Source: Ustilaginoidea virens (taxonomy: Eukaryota; Ascomycota; Sordariomycetes; Hypocreales; Clavicipitaceae). Taken from it: a stretch of 64,000 bases of DNA. The position numbers and the translations under genes were made by a program. Of the stretch, positions 10,064 to 21,038 are shown in pieces (the first letter of the stretch is position 1; every line of letters starts with the position of its first letter). Location: contig NC_057317.1 of NCBI RefSeq assembly GCF_000687475.1, positions 4,960,501-5,024,500 of the forward strand, given 5' to 3'. The notes under the pieces are model-generated. The model saw nothing but the letters and a program-made list of their open reading frames with translations. It was not told where the DNA came from and did not search any database.

Positions 10064-13000
10064 ATGAACCAAGGCATCGACGCCCGCCGCGCCTTTCTCG
10101 ATTCACTCCTCTACTGGTCCACCTTCGTCGCCAGATGCATCGCCCAGCGCCTCGACAGCCAGCGCTTCCACGACTTTGTCCCCCTCGTCCACGCCCGCCA
10201 CCCTCTCCCTGCCGCCGTCGTCGCCCAGCTGTTCCTCCATCCCCAGCCCGACAACGACGTGAGCCTCGATCCGCGAATACCGCCCTACATCCAGGTCCTC
10301 AGCCACCTGGGGTACATTGACGCCCCGTCATTGCTGCGAGCCCTCTACAAGTTCTCGTCGCTGCATGCGCACATCAAGAAGTCGCCGTCGCCGTCGCCGT
10401 CGCCGTCGCAACACGACCCCGGCCGCGAGCCGGGCCAAGACGACGGCCGGGGAAAAGAGCCAAGGCGCTGGAGGGGCTCGTCCTGGGCCGAGGAGGTCAT
10501 GTTCTACCACGTCATCAAGACCATGGTGGAGGGGACCGCCTTGAGAGACTCCAGGTCCGCGCTGGAGCTGTGCCAGGCCATAGCCAAGTGGATGGAGCTC
10601 TTCACCCTCGCGTCCAACGCTCTTGCGGCCGACGCTCTGCACAACTCGCAGGCCTTTCATGACATGGACGTTGCGCGAGCTGCTTTTATTCCCCTGTTGC
10701 TGCGCTTGGTCGAGACGCCCGTGTTTGTGCAGGCCATTAGCAGGCCCTTTGCCAGAGGTGGTGCCTTCTCCTCACCCTGGTTTTCTTCCTCTACTTCGAT
10801 TTCTGTTGCTCCTCCGTTTTGCTGACTTCTCTTGGGAACAGGCTTCAGGAAGCATCTGTCGAATAGCTTGTCCGGGTTTATGCAGACCTTGCAGCATGCG
10901 CCGTTTGTGGATCGGTTGGAAATCTTTCGCAGCGATACGCTGGCAAAGCTTGATCCTGTGGATAAGAAGAAGCAGGCTGCTGCTAATGCGGCCATGGACG
11001 AGCTGCTGGAAACAACCATGGGGGTGGATAACTTTGTCATTCCAGACTTGCCCATATCCAACACGAGAGCGGCCTTGTACGTGTTTTTGAATGCATCGGT
11101 ATGTTGCGGAATACCCTGACTTGACGAGGCATTGAGACTGGAAATAAAGGCCTTGGAGCACATCCACTAACAGACCTGACCAAGATACTAACTCCTGACA
11201 GCTTGCAGGACGTCCCTTGATTGACGATCACGTTTTACTGTCATATATACACAACCGATACCAGGTAATTTCTGACTCCCCTCTCCCCGCCTCTTGACAG
11301 CGGTACAAGGTACACTTGCGTGTCTCTAAACTACCGCAAACAGGGTCAGACGCAGTCTGGCTTCATTGACCTAATACTGGCCTCGTTTGACGTTCTTGCC
11401 AACGCCGTGTTTCGCAACGAAGCCTCCAAAGATGCCCACGTGTTGAAGTCGTTCCTTATCAACAAAGTGCCGTTGCTGCTGTGCCAGCTTGCTGCTGCCC
11501 ACTTCGACACCAACTCGTCCGAGTTTTGCATCACGGAAGCTCTGAACCAAGTAGACACCAGCATTTTCCCCACCGCGTCTCTCATGTTTGACGAGACGAG
11601 AAACAACAATCCCTACACAGAAAGTGTACGCGAGGAGTTTTGCACCTCTTGCGCCCTTCACGGATTGGTGCAGCGCGAGCACGTCGAGAGGATCCTAGGC
11701 GAGACGTCCATGTCTTATGAGCCCTCTCTGGAAAAATATGCCAAGGACAAGCTTGTCCAAGATTGCCTGGCAGATGCCGACAAGATCCAAGGCTTGATAA
11801 GAGACGTCGAGAAGACGGATGGCAATGCCGGCGCCGTGGCTCAAGCGCTCGTTGACGTAAATACTTCATCCCGCTGACCCCTCCTTACCCCCCTTTTTCT
11901 TTTCTTTTTTATTCTCTTCCCTCCTCGTTTCTTGACGATCTAATGGAGCTTGTTTCGGGTTGCTGACTCTGTTGAAAAGGTGATGCGTCAGCTTTGCCAA
12001 AACAAGGAGACCATGTCCTTGAAAATGCTCTGCAGCCAGCTGGCGCAAAAGCCGCAGACCCTGGATATCCTGCTTCTTTTCGAAAGGCTCCCAACTATTT
12101 TGGAACCTGTGTGTCAGCTGCTGGATAACTGGCAATACGAAGAGGATCAAGGAGAATATCAGCCCATCTACGAAGAGTTTGGCTCGATTCTGCTGCTGGT
12201 GCTGGCGTTTGCCTACCGATATAACCTCACTGCGGCGGACATTGGCATTTCCTCACCGGACTCGACCGTTGCCAGAATTTTGACGAGAGCCCACGTCAGC
12301 CGCGAGCGGGACGAGCTGACGGACCAGGAAAAGGGCCACGTCAGCGGTTGGATCCACGGCCTCTTTGATAGCGACTCTGGCGGTCTTGGCGACGACTTGA
12401 TGTCTTCGTGCCCGCCGCAGGACTTTTACTTGCTGGTTGCCTCCATCTTTCAAAACATTGTCGTGGCTTACACATATGGATATCTGAGCGACGACGCCCT
12501 CAAGGGGGGTGTAGAGTGTAAGTTGCACAAGCCTATGTGAATACATGTGCTCACGGCTCGCAGCCACCCCCCCCCCCCCCCCCCAAAAAAAAAAAAAAAA
12601 TAAAACGAATGAATGAAACCTAACTCGCTGCCAGACCTCGTCGACACGTTTCTGTTACCCTCGCTGGTGCCTGCGCTACGATTTCTCACCGACTACTTGT
12701 GGGTGGAGCAAAGGGAGCAAACGGCCGTCATCAAGATTCTGCAGCTGATCCTTCTCCCCAGCTCGATTTCAGGAGAGGCAAGCACCATGCTGTTCTCGGT
12801 GCGGAGCCTGGTTGCGAAGCCCCTGGAGCACTCGCTGCGCACCTACCAGCGGCAGGATCCCAAGAACCAGGACATTGAACCGTTGCTGAGGGCGCTCAAA
12901 GACAGCCTCCCCCAATCACGGCGGACCGGGGGCGCAGACCACCACGAGCTCGAGTCGTGGGCCAGCAGCTCGAGCTCGGGCCTGTCGGGCGCTTTGCGAC

Positions 13001-13671
13001 ACACGATCCAGGGTCTGGTGCAGTGGGCCATGCACCCGACGGCGAACAGCATGCCCACGTCGTACACGCACAGGCAGCTGATGGCGGCGGTGCGCATCAT
13101 GGGAGCCAAGCGGACGCTCGGCGTGCTGCTCGAGGAGACGCGCATCCAGTCGGAAGCCGGCAGCGCGAGCGTCGTCTTTGACGTGGTCGGGGCCATGGTG
13201 TGCTCCCCCAACGTAACCAACGAGGGTGGTGGCCCGCCCACCACGAGCCAGATGCTGGACTCGTCGGGCAGCGTGACGTGGTCGGCGCAGCGGGCGCTGA
13301 CGCTCCGGCAGGTGCTCAGGTCGTGCGCGCAACGAGCCGGCAAGCTGCAAGAGGACGACGCGGTGCTGGCGGAGATTGTGATACGCCTTCACCGGCGCGT
13401 CGAGGGGCACATGACGGTGGCTCTGCCGCAGCCGCAGGCGATTCTGGAAGCACCAGGCATGCAGCTGGACCTCACGGGCGGGGGCGACCCGGGGCTTAAC
13501 CCGGGGCTTGGCGACGTGGATGCCATGGCGGCGGCAGGGGGTGTCGGGGGCGACGGCTTGGCGGTGGACGCGGTCGGGCTGGACGCGACAAGCGAGAGGG
13601 ACTTGTTTGGAGGGCTGGACACGAGCATGGACATGTTTGGGTGGGATGGGATGGATTTGACGGGGAGTTGA
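10064..13671 (+). CDS. Mediator complex subunit 5 (Med5/Nut1)
   Basis: Med5 is a fungal tail-module Mediator subunit that relays activator signals to RNA polymerase II. Six exons fit the frame and splice signals: 10064-10757, 10842-11098, 11202-11264, 11344-11856, 11980-12517 and 12635-13671, giving 1,033 residues, the usual size for ascomycete Med5. Recognisable blocks are the N-terminal MNQGIDARRAFLDSLLYW, then LIDDHVLLSYIHNRYQ across exons 3-4, FDVLANAVFRNEASKDAHVLKSFLINKVPLLL in pieces, and LVDTFLLPSLVPALRFLTDYLWVEQ spanning into exon 6. A (TCGCCG)n tract encodes a Ser-Pro repeat near residue 110. Intron 5 contains 18 C followed by 16 A. The C-terminus is Gly-rich and ends MDMFGWDGMDLTGS. 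Assignment rests on overall resemblance to Med5; individual intron borders, especially introns 2 and 3, could shift slightly. Confidence 0.87.
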
Positions 13672-14086
13672 TTTGACGGAGCATGCAGCGTATGCATTCG
13701 CAGCTGTAGGCATGAAGCGCGTTTGCCGCTGGCAGCTCGAATGCTGGAGTACTACGGGACGTACAGGGTAGCATAGAACTCGAGAGATGGGGATCCTTTG
13801 CCAGAATTCCTTGACCGGCAATTTTGCATCGAGTCATGGCATGGTTCAGTGGCTGGGGGGGGGGGGTCATGGTCATCCGATCGAACGGGTCTCATCCCGC
13901 GTCTGGGGAAGTGACGTCATCTGCAACGGGCCAACCAGGGCCACCAGTTACTAAGCACCGGCACCGGCCGCCTTTCCCACCCGCAGCTTCAACCCTTTCA
14001 CAACCCGCCTTTTTGACCAACTTGGACATTTCCTCATCCTTTCTTTCTCCCCGCTCTCGAAATGTCTCGGTGAAGCATCCCTAAAG
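13672..14086. other. Intergenic region MED5 / GH3 gene
   Basis: Tandem, same-strand spacing of 415 bp. It includes a G-run at about 13855-13866. No gene seen; it should hold the MED5 3' end and the beta-glucosidase promoter. Confidence 0.5.
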
Positions 14087-16700
14087 ATGCTTCCTCTGTA
14101 CTACCTCCTCCCCCTCGCCGCGGCGGCGGCCGTCTCACCGCCCGTCTACCCCTCTCGTACGCCAGCCGCCCTCGAACTCCCCCTTTCCCCCCGCCCAAAA
14201 AAACAACCATTTGATCAGGCGTTGACACGAGGCTCGCAGCTCGAGGGGAGGGCAGAGGTTCCTGGGCAAGCGCGTACGCTCGAGCCCGCGCGTTGGTGGC
14301 GCAGATGACGCTGGAGGAAAAGGTCAACATCACGAGGGGGTACGCCGGGGACAACACGTGCGCGGGTAACACGGGGTCTGTGCCGCGCCTCAACTGGCGG
14401 GGGTTGTGCCTGATGGACGCGGGCAACGGCGTGCGGGCGACGGACATGGTGAGCGCGTGGGCGTCGGGGCTGCACGTCGGGGCGGGCTGGGATGGGGGGC
14501 TGGCGTACGAGAGGGGCCTGTGGATGGGCAGGGAGTTTAGGATGAAGGGAGGTAAGGAAGACGGGGAAGAAACGCAGGAGACGGGGAGGAGGGCAAAAGG
14601 GCAAATATGAGGGATTTCGCTAACGGTGCCAAGTCAACGTCGCGCTGGGTCCCAGTGCTGGTCCTCTGGGCAGAACACCCCTCGGCGGCAGGTACTGGGA
14701 AGGCTTCTCGGTCGATCCGTATCTTTCAGGACGTCTGAACGCAGAGACCATTTCCGGCATGCAAGATGCTGGCGTCATGGCTAATCTCAAGGTACCGTCC
14801 CCCCCCCCCCCCCCCCCCCCTCCTTTTCCTTTTACCCCGGGTCGTTTGACTCTGCAGCTCTGTCCACCACCAGGGGAGGGAGCTCACACACGGCGAGACA
14901 CCAGCACTTTATCGCCAACGAGCAAGAAACATACCGTCGGCCGTACTTTGGCGTCGAGGCGGCCTCGTCCAACGTCGACGACAAGACCCTCCACGAATAC
15001 TACCTCTGGCCATTCATGGACGGCGTCCGGGCCGGCGCCGCCTCCGTCATGTGCTCGTACAACAGGGTCAACAACACGTACGCCTGCGAGAACAGCAAGC
15101 TCCTCAACGGCGTGCTCAAAGGCGAGCTGGGCTTTGAGGGATTCGTCCTGCTGGACTGGAACGCGCAGCACGACTTGAACAGCGCGAACGCGGGCCTGGA
15201 CATGGTCATGCCGCTGGGGGGTTCGTGGGGGCAGAACCTGACGGAGGGGGTGAGGAACGGAACCGTTGCCGAGGACAGGGTCACCGACATGGCTACGAGG
15301 TGAGTCCCAAAACATGCGTCGAACGCGAACGAAAAAAAATTTTAAAAATAAAAATAAAGATAAACCGTCAGGGAGAGCAAGCTTCTTCCAACTCGAACCA
15401 AATGACTGAAATGTCCAGGATCCTCGCAGCGTGGTATCTGGTCGGCCAGGACCACGACTTCCCGCCCCCCGGGATCGGCATGAAGAAGTTGACGGAGCCG
15501 CACGAGCCCGTGGACGCGCGAGACGCCAGGTCCAAGCCCGTGCTGGTGCAGGGCGCGATATCCGGCCACGTGCTCGTCAAGAACCGGGACAGGGCGCTGC
15601 CGCTCAAGCGGCTCAAGATGATATCCGTGTACGGATACGACGCCGCGGTCCCAGAGGCCAAGAACACGGACGCGCTGTTCCAGCTGGGGTACATGTCGTC
15701 CAAGGAAATGGGGCAGGCTGTGCTCGGCAAGGAGTACCACTTTGACCAGGCCGCCCGGGGGGGGACCATTGTGTCTGGCGGACGGGCAGGCTCCAACGCT
15801 CCGGCGTACATAAGCGATGTTGGTAGCAGGCCCCTGCCCCTTTTCCGTCTTTTCTTCTGGTTTCTCTACGTTTTTCCTTTATATCATTTTGAAAAAAAAA
15901 AAAGACAAAAAGGGGGTTTGGGGGGGGGATACAAAGAAAATAAAAAGAAAATGACAAGAAAAAGACGAGAAAAAGACCAGAAAAAGACCAGAAAAAGACC
16001 AGAAAAAAAAAGGCTAACAGATGCAAGCCCCTCAGTGCCATTCAGCAACGAGCGGAAAAGGACGACACGTGGGTTAACTGGGACGTCGGGTCGTCGGACC
16101 CCGACGTCAACGGCGCCTCGCAAGCCTGCCTCGTCTTCATCAACGCCATGGCCACCGAGGGCTGGGACCGCGCCGGCCTCCGCGACAGCTTCAGCGACGG
16201 GCTCGTCGTCAACGTGGCGTCCAAGTGCGCCAACACCGTGGTCGTGGTGCACGCGGCGGGCGCGCGCCTCGTCGACGCGTGGATCGAGCACCCCAACGTC
16301 ACGGCGGCCGTCCTGGCGCACCTGCCGGGCCAGGAGAGCGGGCGCGCCCTGGCCAGCCTGCTCTGGGGCGAGAGCAACTTCTCGGGCAAGCTGCCCTACA
16401 CGCTGGCCCGGAACGAGTCCGACTACCCGGTGTACGAGCCGTGCGGGCGGGGCCGGGACAACACGACGAGCCCGCAGTGCGACTACGCCGAGGGGGTGTA
16501 CCTGGACTACCGGGCCTTTGACGCGCGCAACGTGACGCCGCGGTACGAGTTTGGCTACGGCCTGAGCTACACGACGTTTGCGTATGGGGATCTGTCGGTG
16601 CGGACCGAGGCGCCTCGGGGGCTGCTGCTGCGCGCGGGGCCGAGCGGCAGCCGAAGCCGAAGCCGCAGCGGCAGCCGTCACGGCGTGGGAGCGGACAACA

Positions 16701-16741
<41 letters not shown>

Positions 16742-17044
16742 CTGTGGCGCGTGGCGGCCACGGTGCAGGCCGTCGTGGTCAACGCCGGCGACGTGGCCGG
16801 CGACGAGGTCGCGCAGCTGTACGTGGGCATCCCCAACGGCCCGCCGCGGCAGCTGCGCGGGTTCCAAAAGGTGCGCCTGGCCCCGGGGCAGGCGGCGCGG
16901 GTGCGCTTCGCCCTGACGCGGAGGGACCTGAGCGAGTGGCACGTCGGGCTGCAGGCGTGGGTGGTGCAGCGGGGCGAGTACGGCGTGTTTGTCGGGGCGA
17001 GCAGTCGGGATATCCGGCTGGAGGGGGTCATTGTCGTCGAGTAG
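14087..17044 (+). CDS. Secreted GH3-family beta-glucosidase
   Basis: Predicted to remove terminal beta-linked glucose from cello-oligosaccharides or related glucosides outside the cell. Six exons, 14087-14156, 14240-14551, 14634-14791, 14905-15299, 15419-15818 and 16028-17044, give 783 residues. Residues 1 to about 16 are a signal peptide ([15 protein letters not shown]). The GH3 barrel carries [21 protein letters not shown] (residues 180-188) and the nucleophile Asp264 in [10 protein letters not shown]; the usual serine before Asp is Leu here. The second domain follows with [17 protein letters not shown] and [10 protein letters not shown], then a C-terminal fibronectin-III-like domain. Between them sits an unusual low-complexity insert: Ser/Arg repeats followed by 13 consecutive Asp (671-683) encoded by pure GAC. 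Intron 3 has 22 C; the last intron uses a weaker GTTGGT donor, chosen because it restores [15 protein letters not shown]. Confidence 0.9.
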
Positions 17045-17368
17045 GGAGGGGGGTGGTGGTGGGCTGGGCTGTTGATGGGGGCGGTCGGGTCGTGCGTAGA
17101 CATGATGATGGTGTCGTGGGAGGCTGATGATATCGTGGGAGGCTGATGGCATCGGGCCCTGCTTGCGGAACCTGCTTGCAGACTCTGGGCTAGGTACACG
17201 TGCTTGTGCGGCTGTCGCCCTCACTTTTTCTGTCGCCCGTCCAGCGAAGCCGATCTTGCGCGTCTTGTATCGCCCGTCCATCCAAGGCAGATGTTTGTCA
17301 CCCGTCTACCGAAGCCGACTTGCGCGTCCTGTCGCCCTTTATCCAAGGCAGATGTTGGTCACACTCCC
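17045..17368. other. Convergent 3' region (GH3 / small membrane protein)
   Basis: 324 bp between two convergent genes. It contains a duplicated, degenerate motif around GAAGCCGA...TTGCGCGTC...GTCGCCC and CCAAGGCAGATGTT (17230-17360), with two imperfect copies. No gene seen. Confidence 0.5.
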
Positions 17369-17825
17369 TCACTCCCCCGTCCCAGCCGCCGCCTTGCGCG
17401 CCGCCACCGCCCTCACCCTCGCCTCCAAATCCGCCATCTCCGCTACACACTCTCCGTCAGCAACCTTGCCCTCACCCACCTCCACGCACGCCCAGGGGCC
17501 ATAAAAAAGAAAAAAAGGGTCCCCAAACGCACCGTCTGCCGCGCCGCGCCGCTCGTCGGCCTCGAGCTTCGCCCACCCCCAGTACCCGAGCTGGTACGCG
17601 AAAACGGCCAGGAGGAGCGCCTTGGCGACCGGCCGCCCGAAGGTCCTGTAAAAGTGCGCCTGGGGGTGGTGTGATGGGTTTGGTCAGCGCGCGTCGCCGG
17701 GGGGGGGGGGGGAACGTGGCGGCACAGGGCGGGACGGGACGTACGGTTGGGTTATTGGGGGGGGAGGGGGGCGCGGAGGAGAATCTTCGCGCTGGGAGGG
17801 CGGGTCGCGCGCGTGGGAAGGGCAT
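17369..17825 (-). CDS. Small probable mitochondrial single-pass membrane protein (93 aa)
   Basis: I do not recognise a named family. Three exons on the minus strand, 17745-17825, 17533-17659 and 17369-17442, join in frame to 93 residues. Residues 1-27 look like a mitochondrial presequence: Arg, Ala, Ser and Pro, no acidic residue, with ARRFSS as a likely processing region. AHFYRTFGRPVAKALLLAVFAYQLGYWGW (in two parts, residues 28-56) provides a membrane segment; a charged helix follows (KLEADERRGAADAEMADLEARVRAVAARK), suggesting a coiled coil in the matrix or intermembrane space. Both introns have good signals; the second has a GTGCGT donor and GCTGAC branch site. Intron 1 contains 14 C on the sense strand. 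The size and layout resemble small inner-membrane assembly factors, but that role is inference. Confidence 0.68.
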
Positions 17826-18317
17826 TGTCGGGATGGGAGGAAAGGAAAGGAGAGGAAAGGAGAGGAAAGGAAGTTGAGGATGCGGTGCGGTGGTGCGGTG
17901 CGGGTTGTTGGGGAGGAGACTGCTGTCGCTGTCACGTGACCCGCATGTATTTGTAGGGTTGCTCACCACAGATAGAGTATGTAGCTTAGCTAGAAGAATC
18001 CAAGCCTCTTACACTCGCATTTACAATCGTGCATGTCTGTCACCACTGGAAGTTGGTGGGTTGTGGGTCCGTGGGGTTTCGGGCGTGCGGACTGGGAGGG
18101 TGATGGTGATGGTGATGGTGATGATGGTGATGGTGATGGTGATGCCGCTGCCGCTGCTTCTGTTATTGTCAGTGTCTGTCGCTCGAGGGGGCGTGGTTGG
18201 GTGAATCGGCTGCCACTGTTAAACACGACCTGGCTCGATATTCCCCGACTAATGCATCTGCACCGCTGCATGGATGCAAACAACGACTCGCCCGTGGCCG
18301 GTGGCTTCCCCCCCCTT
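17826..18317. other. Intergenic region with GGTGAT repeat
   Basis: No gene is supported. The interval separates the 3' end of the adenylyltransferase gene from the 5' end of the small membrane protein gene. It holds a G/A-rich stretch with AGGAAAGG units (17839-17875) and a (GGTGAT)n repeat at about 18103-18145. Confidence 0.55.
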
Positions 18318-19709
18318 TCACCGTGCACATGCCGCTGCCCGCCTCCCCTGCGCCTTCTGCCTCCGAATCTCCGTGCTGCTGATTTTCCCGGCGAAGCTCT
18401 CTGCCGCGCCCGCGCCCGCGCCCGCGTCCTCGCCGTCGACGCCCACGCCCCCCCCCAGCACGTCCACCTCGTACACGTCGAGGGCCGCCCACCCCTGGCG
18501 CCGGCGCCGCTCGTTGACGGCCCGCCCGCCCGCCCGCGTCTCGCCCGACACCACCAGGGCCTGAATGGCCTCCTCCGTCACCGTCGGCCCGTACACGTCG
18601 CGAATCGCCACGCACCGCACCACGACGCCGCCGCCGCCGCCGTCGCCGTCGCAGAAGCCGGCGCGCAGCTCCCCGCGCCGAGGGGCCTGCGCGGCGGCGC
18701 CCGAACGCCGCCGCCCCAGCGCCAGCAGCGTGGACAGGAAGTCGACCACTGCGCGCGCCCGCTCCTCCCACGGCTGCAGCTCCTCCGGGTACTTCTTGCC
18801 GGCGAGCAGCTCGTCGCCCGAGATGCCGACAACCAGCTCGCACTGACGACCTGCCTCGTCGACGTCATCGCCGTCGCCGCCGCCGCCCCGCGCCCGCGCG
18901 CCCGTGTCCAGCAGCAGCACGGCCGCGTGCAGCAGCAGCTTGTGGCCCGGGTGGAGGTGGTCAAACGTGCCGCCCAGGCAGACCGTCCTGTAGCCGCGCG
19001 TCGGGGCCGCCGCCGCCGCCGCCGCAGCCACGTCCGGGCTTCCTCCGGGCGCGCGGGACAGGCTGATTCCCCCCGGCACGGCGACGAGCTGGCTCTGCAG
19101 AAGCTTGTGCTTGCCGTCGGCGTGGCCGAGGTAGGCGGCGAGGACGCCGTAGCCCGGCTCGCTGCTGGCGTGGAAGATGGTTCTCCACGGGTGCACCGAC
19201 GACGCAAACGCCGCGAGGTCCGCGACGGGCGTGTTGTTGTTGTTGTTGTTGTTGTTGGGCTCGAGGGCGGCGGCGGCGCCCTTTGCGTTTACGTCGGGGC
19301 GGCAGGCCGAGCCGTCGTGGTGCACGAGCACGACGCGCACGTCGACGGCGCCCGGGTCCGCGGCGCCCACGTCGCTGGCGATGCCGCGCTCGGCGCACAG
19401 GGCCGCCACGAGCGAGTACAACTGCGCCAGGAGCGCCTGGGCCTGGTGCCAGTACACGGAGCGTTGGCGGGCGCCGCTCGCGTCGGGGGCCGTCAGCACC
19501 GGCGACGGGACGGCGACGACGAGCACGGGCGGCGCCGCGGTGCTGGTGCGTGCCGCGCCAGCCGGCTTGTTCTCATGGCTGAGGGTCGACAGGACGGATT
19601 CGAGCGGCGCGCCAAAGGCTGCTCGGACGGTGGCGGCGAGGGCGGGCTGCGGAGGCGGCGGCAGGAGGAGGAGCGACGGGGGGCGGGCGGCGGTCCGGTC
19701 TGATGGCAT
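18318..19709 (-). CDS. Phosphopantetheine adenylyltransferase (CoA biosynthesis, Cab4-type)
   Basis: This enzyme transfers AMP from ATP to 4'-phosphopantetheine, forming dephospho-CoA, the penultimate step of CoA synthesis. One exon of 463 residues. The C-terminal nucleotidyltransferase domain starts at YRTVCLGGTFDHLHPGHKLLL; the catalytic HxGH motif is HPGH, residues 253-256, and the family's ISSTEIR signature closes the domain near the C-terminus. GISGDELLAGKKY and RDVYGPTVTEEAIQALVVS match eukaryotic PPAT. The N-terminal half is the less conserved fungal extension. Low-complexity runs interrupt the loops: eight Asn (GTT on the plus strand), eight Ala and several Gly stretches. Eighteen C lie directly before the ATG on the sense strand (19710-19727), so the exact start is less sure than the enzyme identity; no other ATG is near. 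Confidence 0.9.
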   Translation of the reverse strand: MPSDRTAARPPSLLLLPPPPQPALAATVRAAFGAPLESVLSTLSHENKPAGAARTSTAAPPVLVVAVPSPVLTAPDASGARQRSVYWHQAQALLAQLYSLVAALCAERGIASDVGAADPGAVDVRVVLVHHDGSACRPDVNAKGAAAALEPNNNNNNNNTPVADLAAFASSVHPWRTIFHASSEPGYGVLAAYLGHADGKHKLLQSQLVAVPGGISLSRAPGGSPDVAAAAAAAAPTRGYRTVCLGGTFDHLHPGHKLLLHAAVLLLDTGARARGGGGDGDDVDEAGRQCELVVGISGDELLAGKKYPEELQPWEERARAVVDFLSTLLALGRRRSGAAAQAPRRGELRAGFCDGDGGGGGVVVRCVAIRDVYGPTVTEEAIQALVVSGETRAGGRAVNERRRRQGWAALDVYEVDVLGGGVGVDGEDAGAGAGAAESFAGKISSTEIRRQKAQGRRAAACAR

Positions 19710-20688
19710 GGGGGGGGGGGGGGGGGGAGAAAAAGGGCTGTCTCTGTTGCCGAGACGGAAAGGTTTCTGTCGGCAAATTCGGGCTGGCTGGACGATGGCG
19801 GGTTTGGGACTCGGTGGTTTTGCTGGCCGGGCTGTGGCGGGTACCTTGGGGGCCTGCGGAATGAGGCTTCTACAACGGTGATGCTCGCGAGGGCCAAGGC
19901 ACGTGTGGCAGGCCGGTATGTTGACAAGGCGAGGTGCGGATTCGGCGTCTGGTCCGTCGGGGTTGAAATGGGATCAAGTAGTTGTTGCGTCCAAGAAAGA
20001 TCAGGTTACCATGTACGTGCATGAGTATAGATAGGCCCGTCAGTGCGGGGTCATCCATCCATCCCGGCAATCTCACAGCTCACATCATAATCCATCCACC
20101 TGCGCCAGCCCGCCCCGCCCGCCAGCCGCCCGCCAACCGCCAACCGCCAACCGCCAACCGCCAAACCGCAGCCCAAATTTGGCCAGACGTGATTGATGCT
20201 TTCGGTGTCAGGAGGGCTCCGAATCCCCCCTCCCCCCGCCCCCGCCGATTGTTTTCGGTCCCGGAAACCAGCTTTGGCGGTCCATTGGCCATCGCCGTCC
20301 GAGATGATCCCGCAGCCATGGCATGGCGTGTGTCGACGGAGCTGCCGGCAGCCCCAAGGCAAGCAGCGGGCTTTGCCCCGCCCCGCCCCGCCACGCCCCG
20401 CCCTTGGCCAACGGCCGACAAGACAAGCTCTTCACCAGCCACATTTGCCGCTCGTGGCGCGTGCTTTCACTCCCCTTCCTGCCACATGTCAACTCGCCGC
20501 CTCCCTCGCTGCCGCAGCCAGGAGGCACAAACGACAAACTCAACTTTCCCAGCGCGAACCTCGCCATCGCCCTCAGCACCCGCCGCGACTCCCCGTCTCT
20601 CGAGCCCAGATCCCCAGCGAGACAAAACACAGACAGACGCAAAAGAGACCGCCCACCGACCCTGCCCATCCCAAAACGCACACACACC
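19710..20688. other. Divergent intergenic region (PPAT / RAMP4)
   Basis: About 980 bp between two divergent genes. It has an 18-G run touching the PPAT start (19710-19727), a seven-base CCGCCAA tandem (about 20131-20166) and a CT/CCGC-rich stretch that becomes C-rich towards the RAMP4 ATG. No gene is supported, although several ORFs run through the GC-rich part. Confidence 0.55.
20131..20166. repeat. CCGCCAA 7-bp tandem repeat
   Basis: About five consecutive copies of CCGCCAA in the divergent promoter interval between PPAT and RAMP4. Confidence 0.8.
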
Positions 20689-21038
20689 ATGGTCCGTTCC
20701 TCCCCCCCCCGGCGGCACAAACCCCCCCCCCCCCCCCAGAACGTGCTAACCCTACCCTCCAGGCCCAGACCCTCGAGCAGCGTCGCCGAAACGCAAAGTT
20801 CGCCAAGGACCAGGAGGCCCGTATGGGCAAGCCCGAAGACCCGGCCAAGAAGCGCGTCAAGGAGACGCCCAAGTCGCCCATCTCGCCCGTCTGGATAGGT
20901 CAGTTCCCCCACCCCGAAAGGCCGCAGCGAACCCCCGGTCCACTGCTCCCCGGTCCACCGCTCACCCGTCCAGGCGTCCTCGGCTTCCTCGTCGTTGGCG
21001 GCTTGCTCTTCGAAGCGCTCTCGCGCATGCTCGGCTAG
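20689..21038 (+). CDS. RAMP4/SERP1-type stress-associated ER protein (Ysy6-like)
   Basis: RAMP4/Ysy6 proteins are tail-anchored ER proteins associated with the Sec61 translocon that stabilise nascent membrane proteins under stress. Exons 20689-20691, 20763-20898 and 20974-21038 join to 67 residues, the normal length. The protein reads MAQTLEQRRRNAKFAK, then KPEDPAKKRVKETPKSPISP, then one membrane segment (about residues 45-63, WIGVLGFLVVGGLLFEALS) ending RMLG. The first coding exon is only the initiator ATG: GT follows immediately, and the CAG acceptor precedes GCCCAGACC. Reading on without splicing gives a proline-rich frame with no family resemblance. Intron 1 has 16 C before the acceptor. 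Identification is firm. Confidence 0.92.

Noticed and set aside
15884..17281. 465-codon minus-strand ORF across the GH3 gene
   Set aside because: Antisense shadow of the beta-glucosidase; Val and Arg strings arise from the GAC repeat and GC-rich codons.
18033..19703. 556-codon plus-strand ORF antisense to PPAT
   Set aside because: A GC-rich shadow of the minus-strand enzyme gene, which has clear catalytic motifs.
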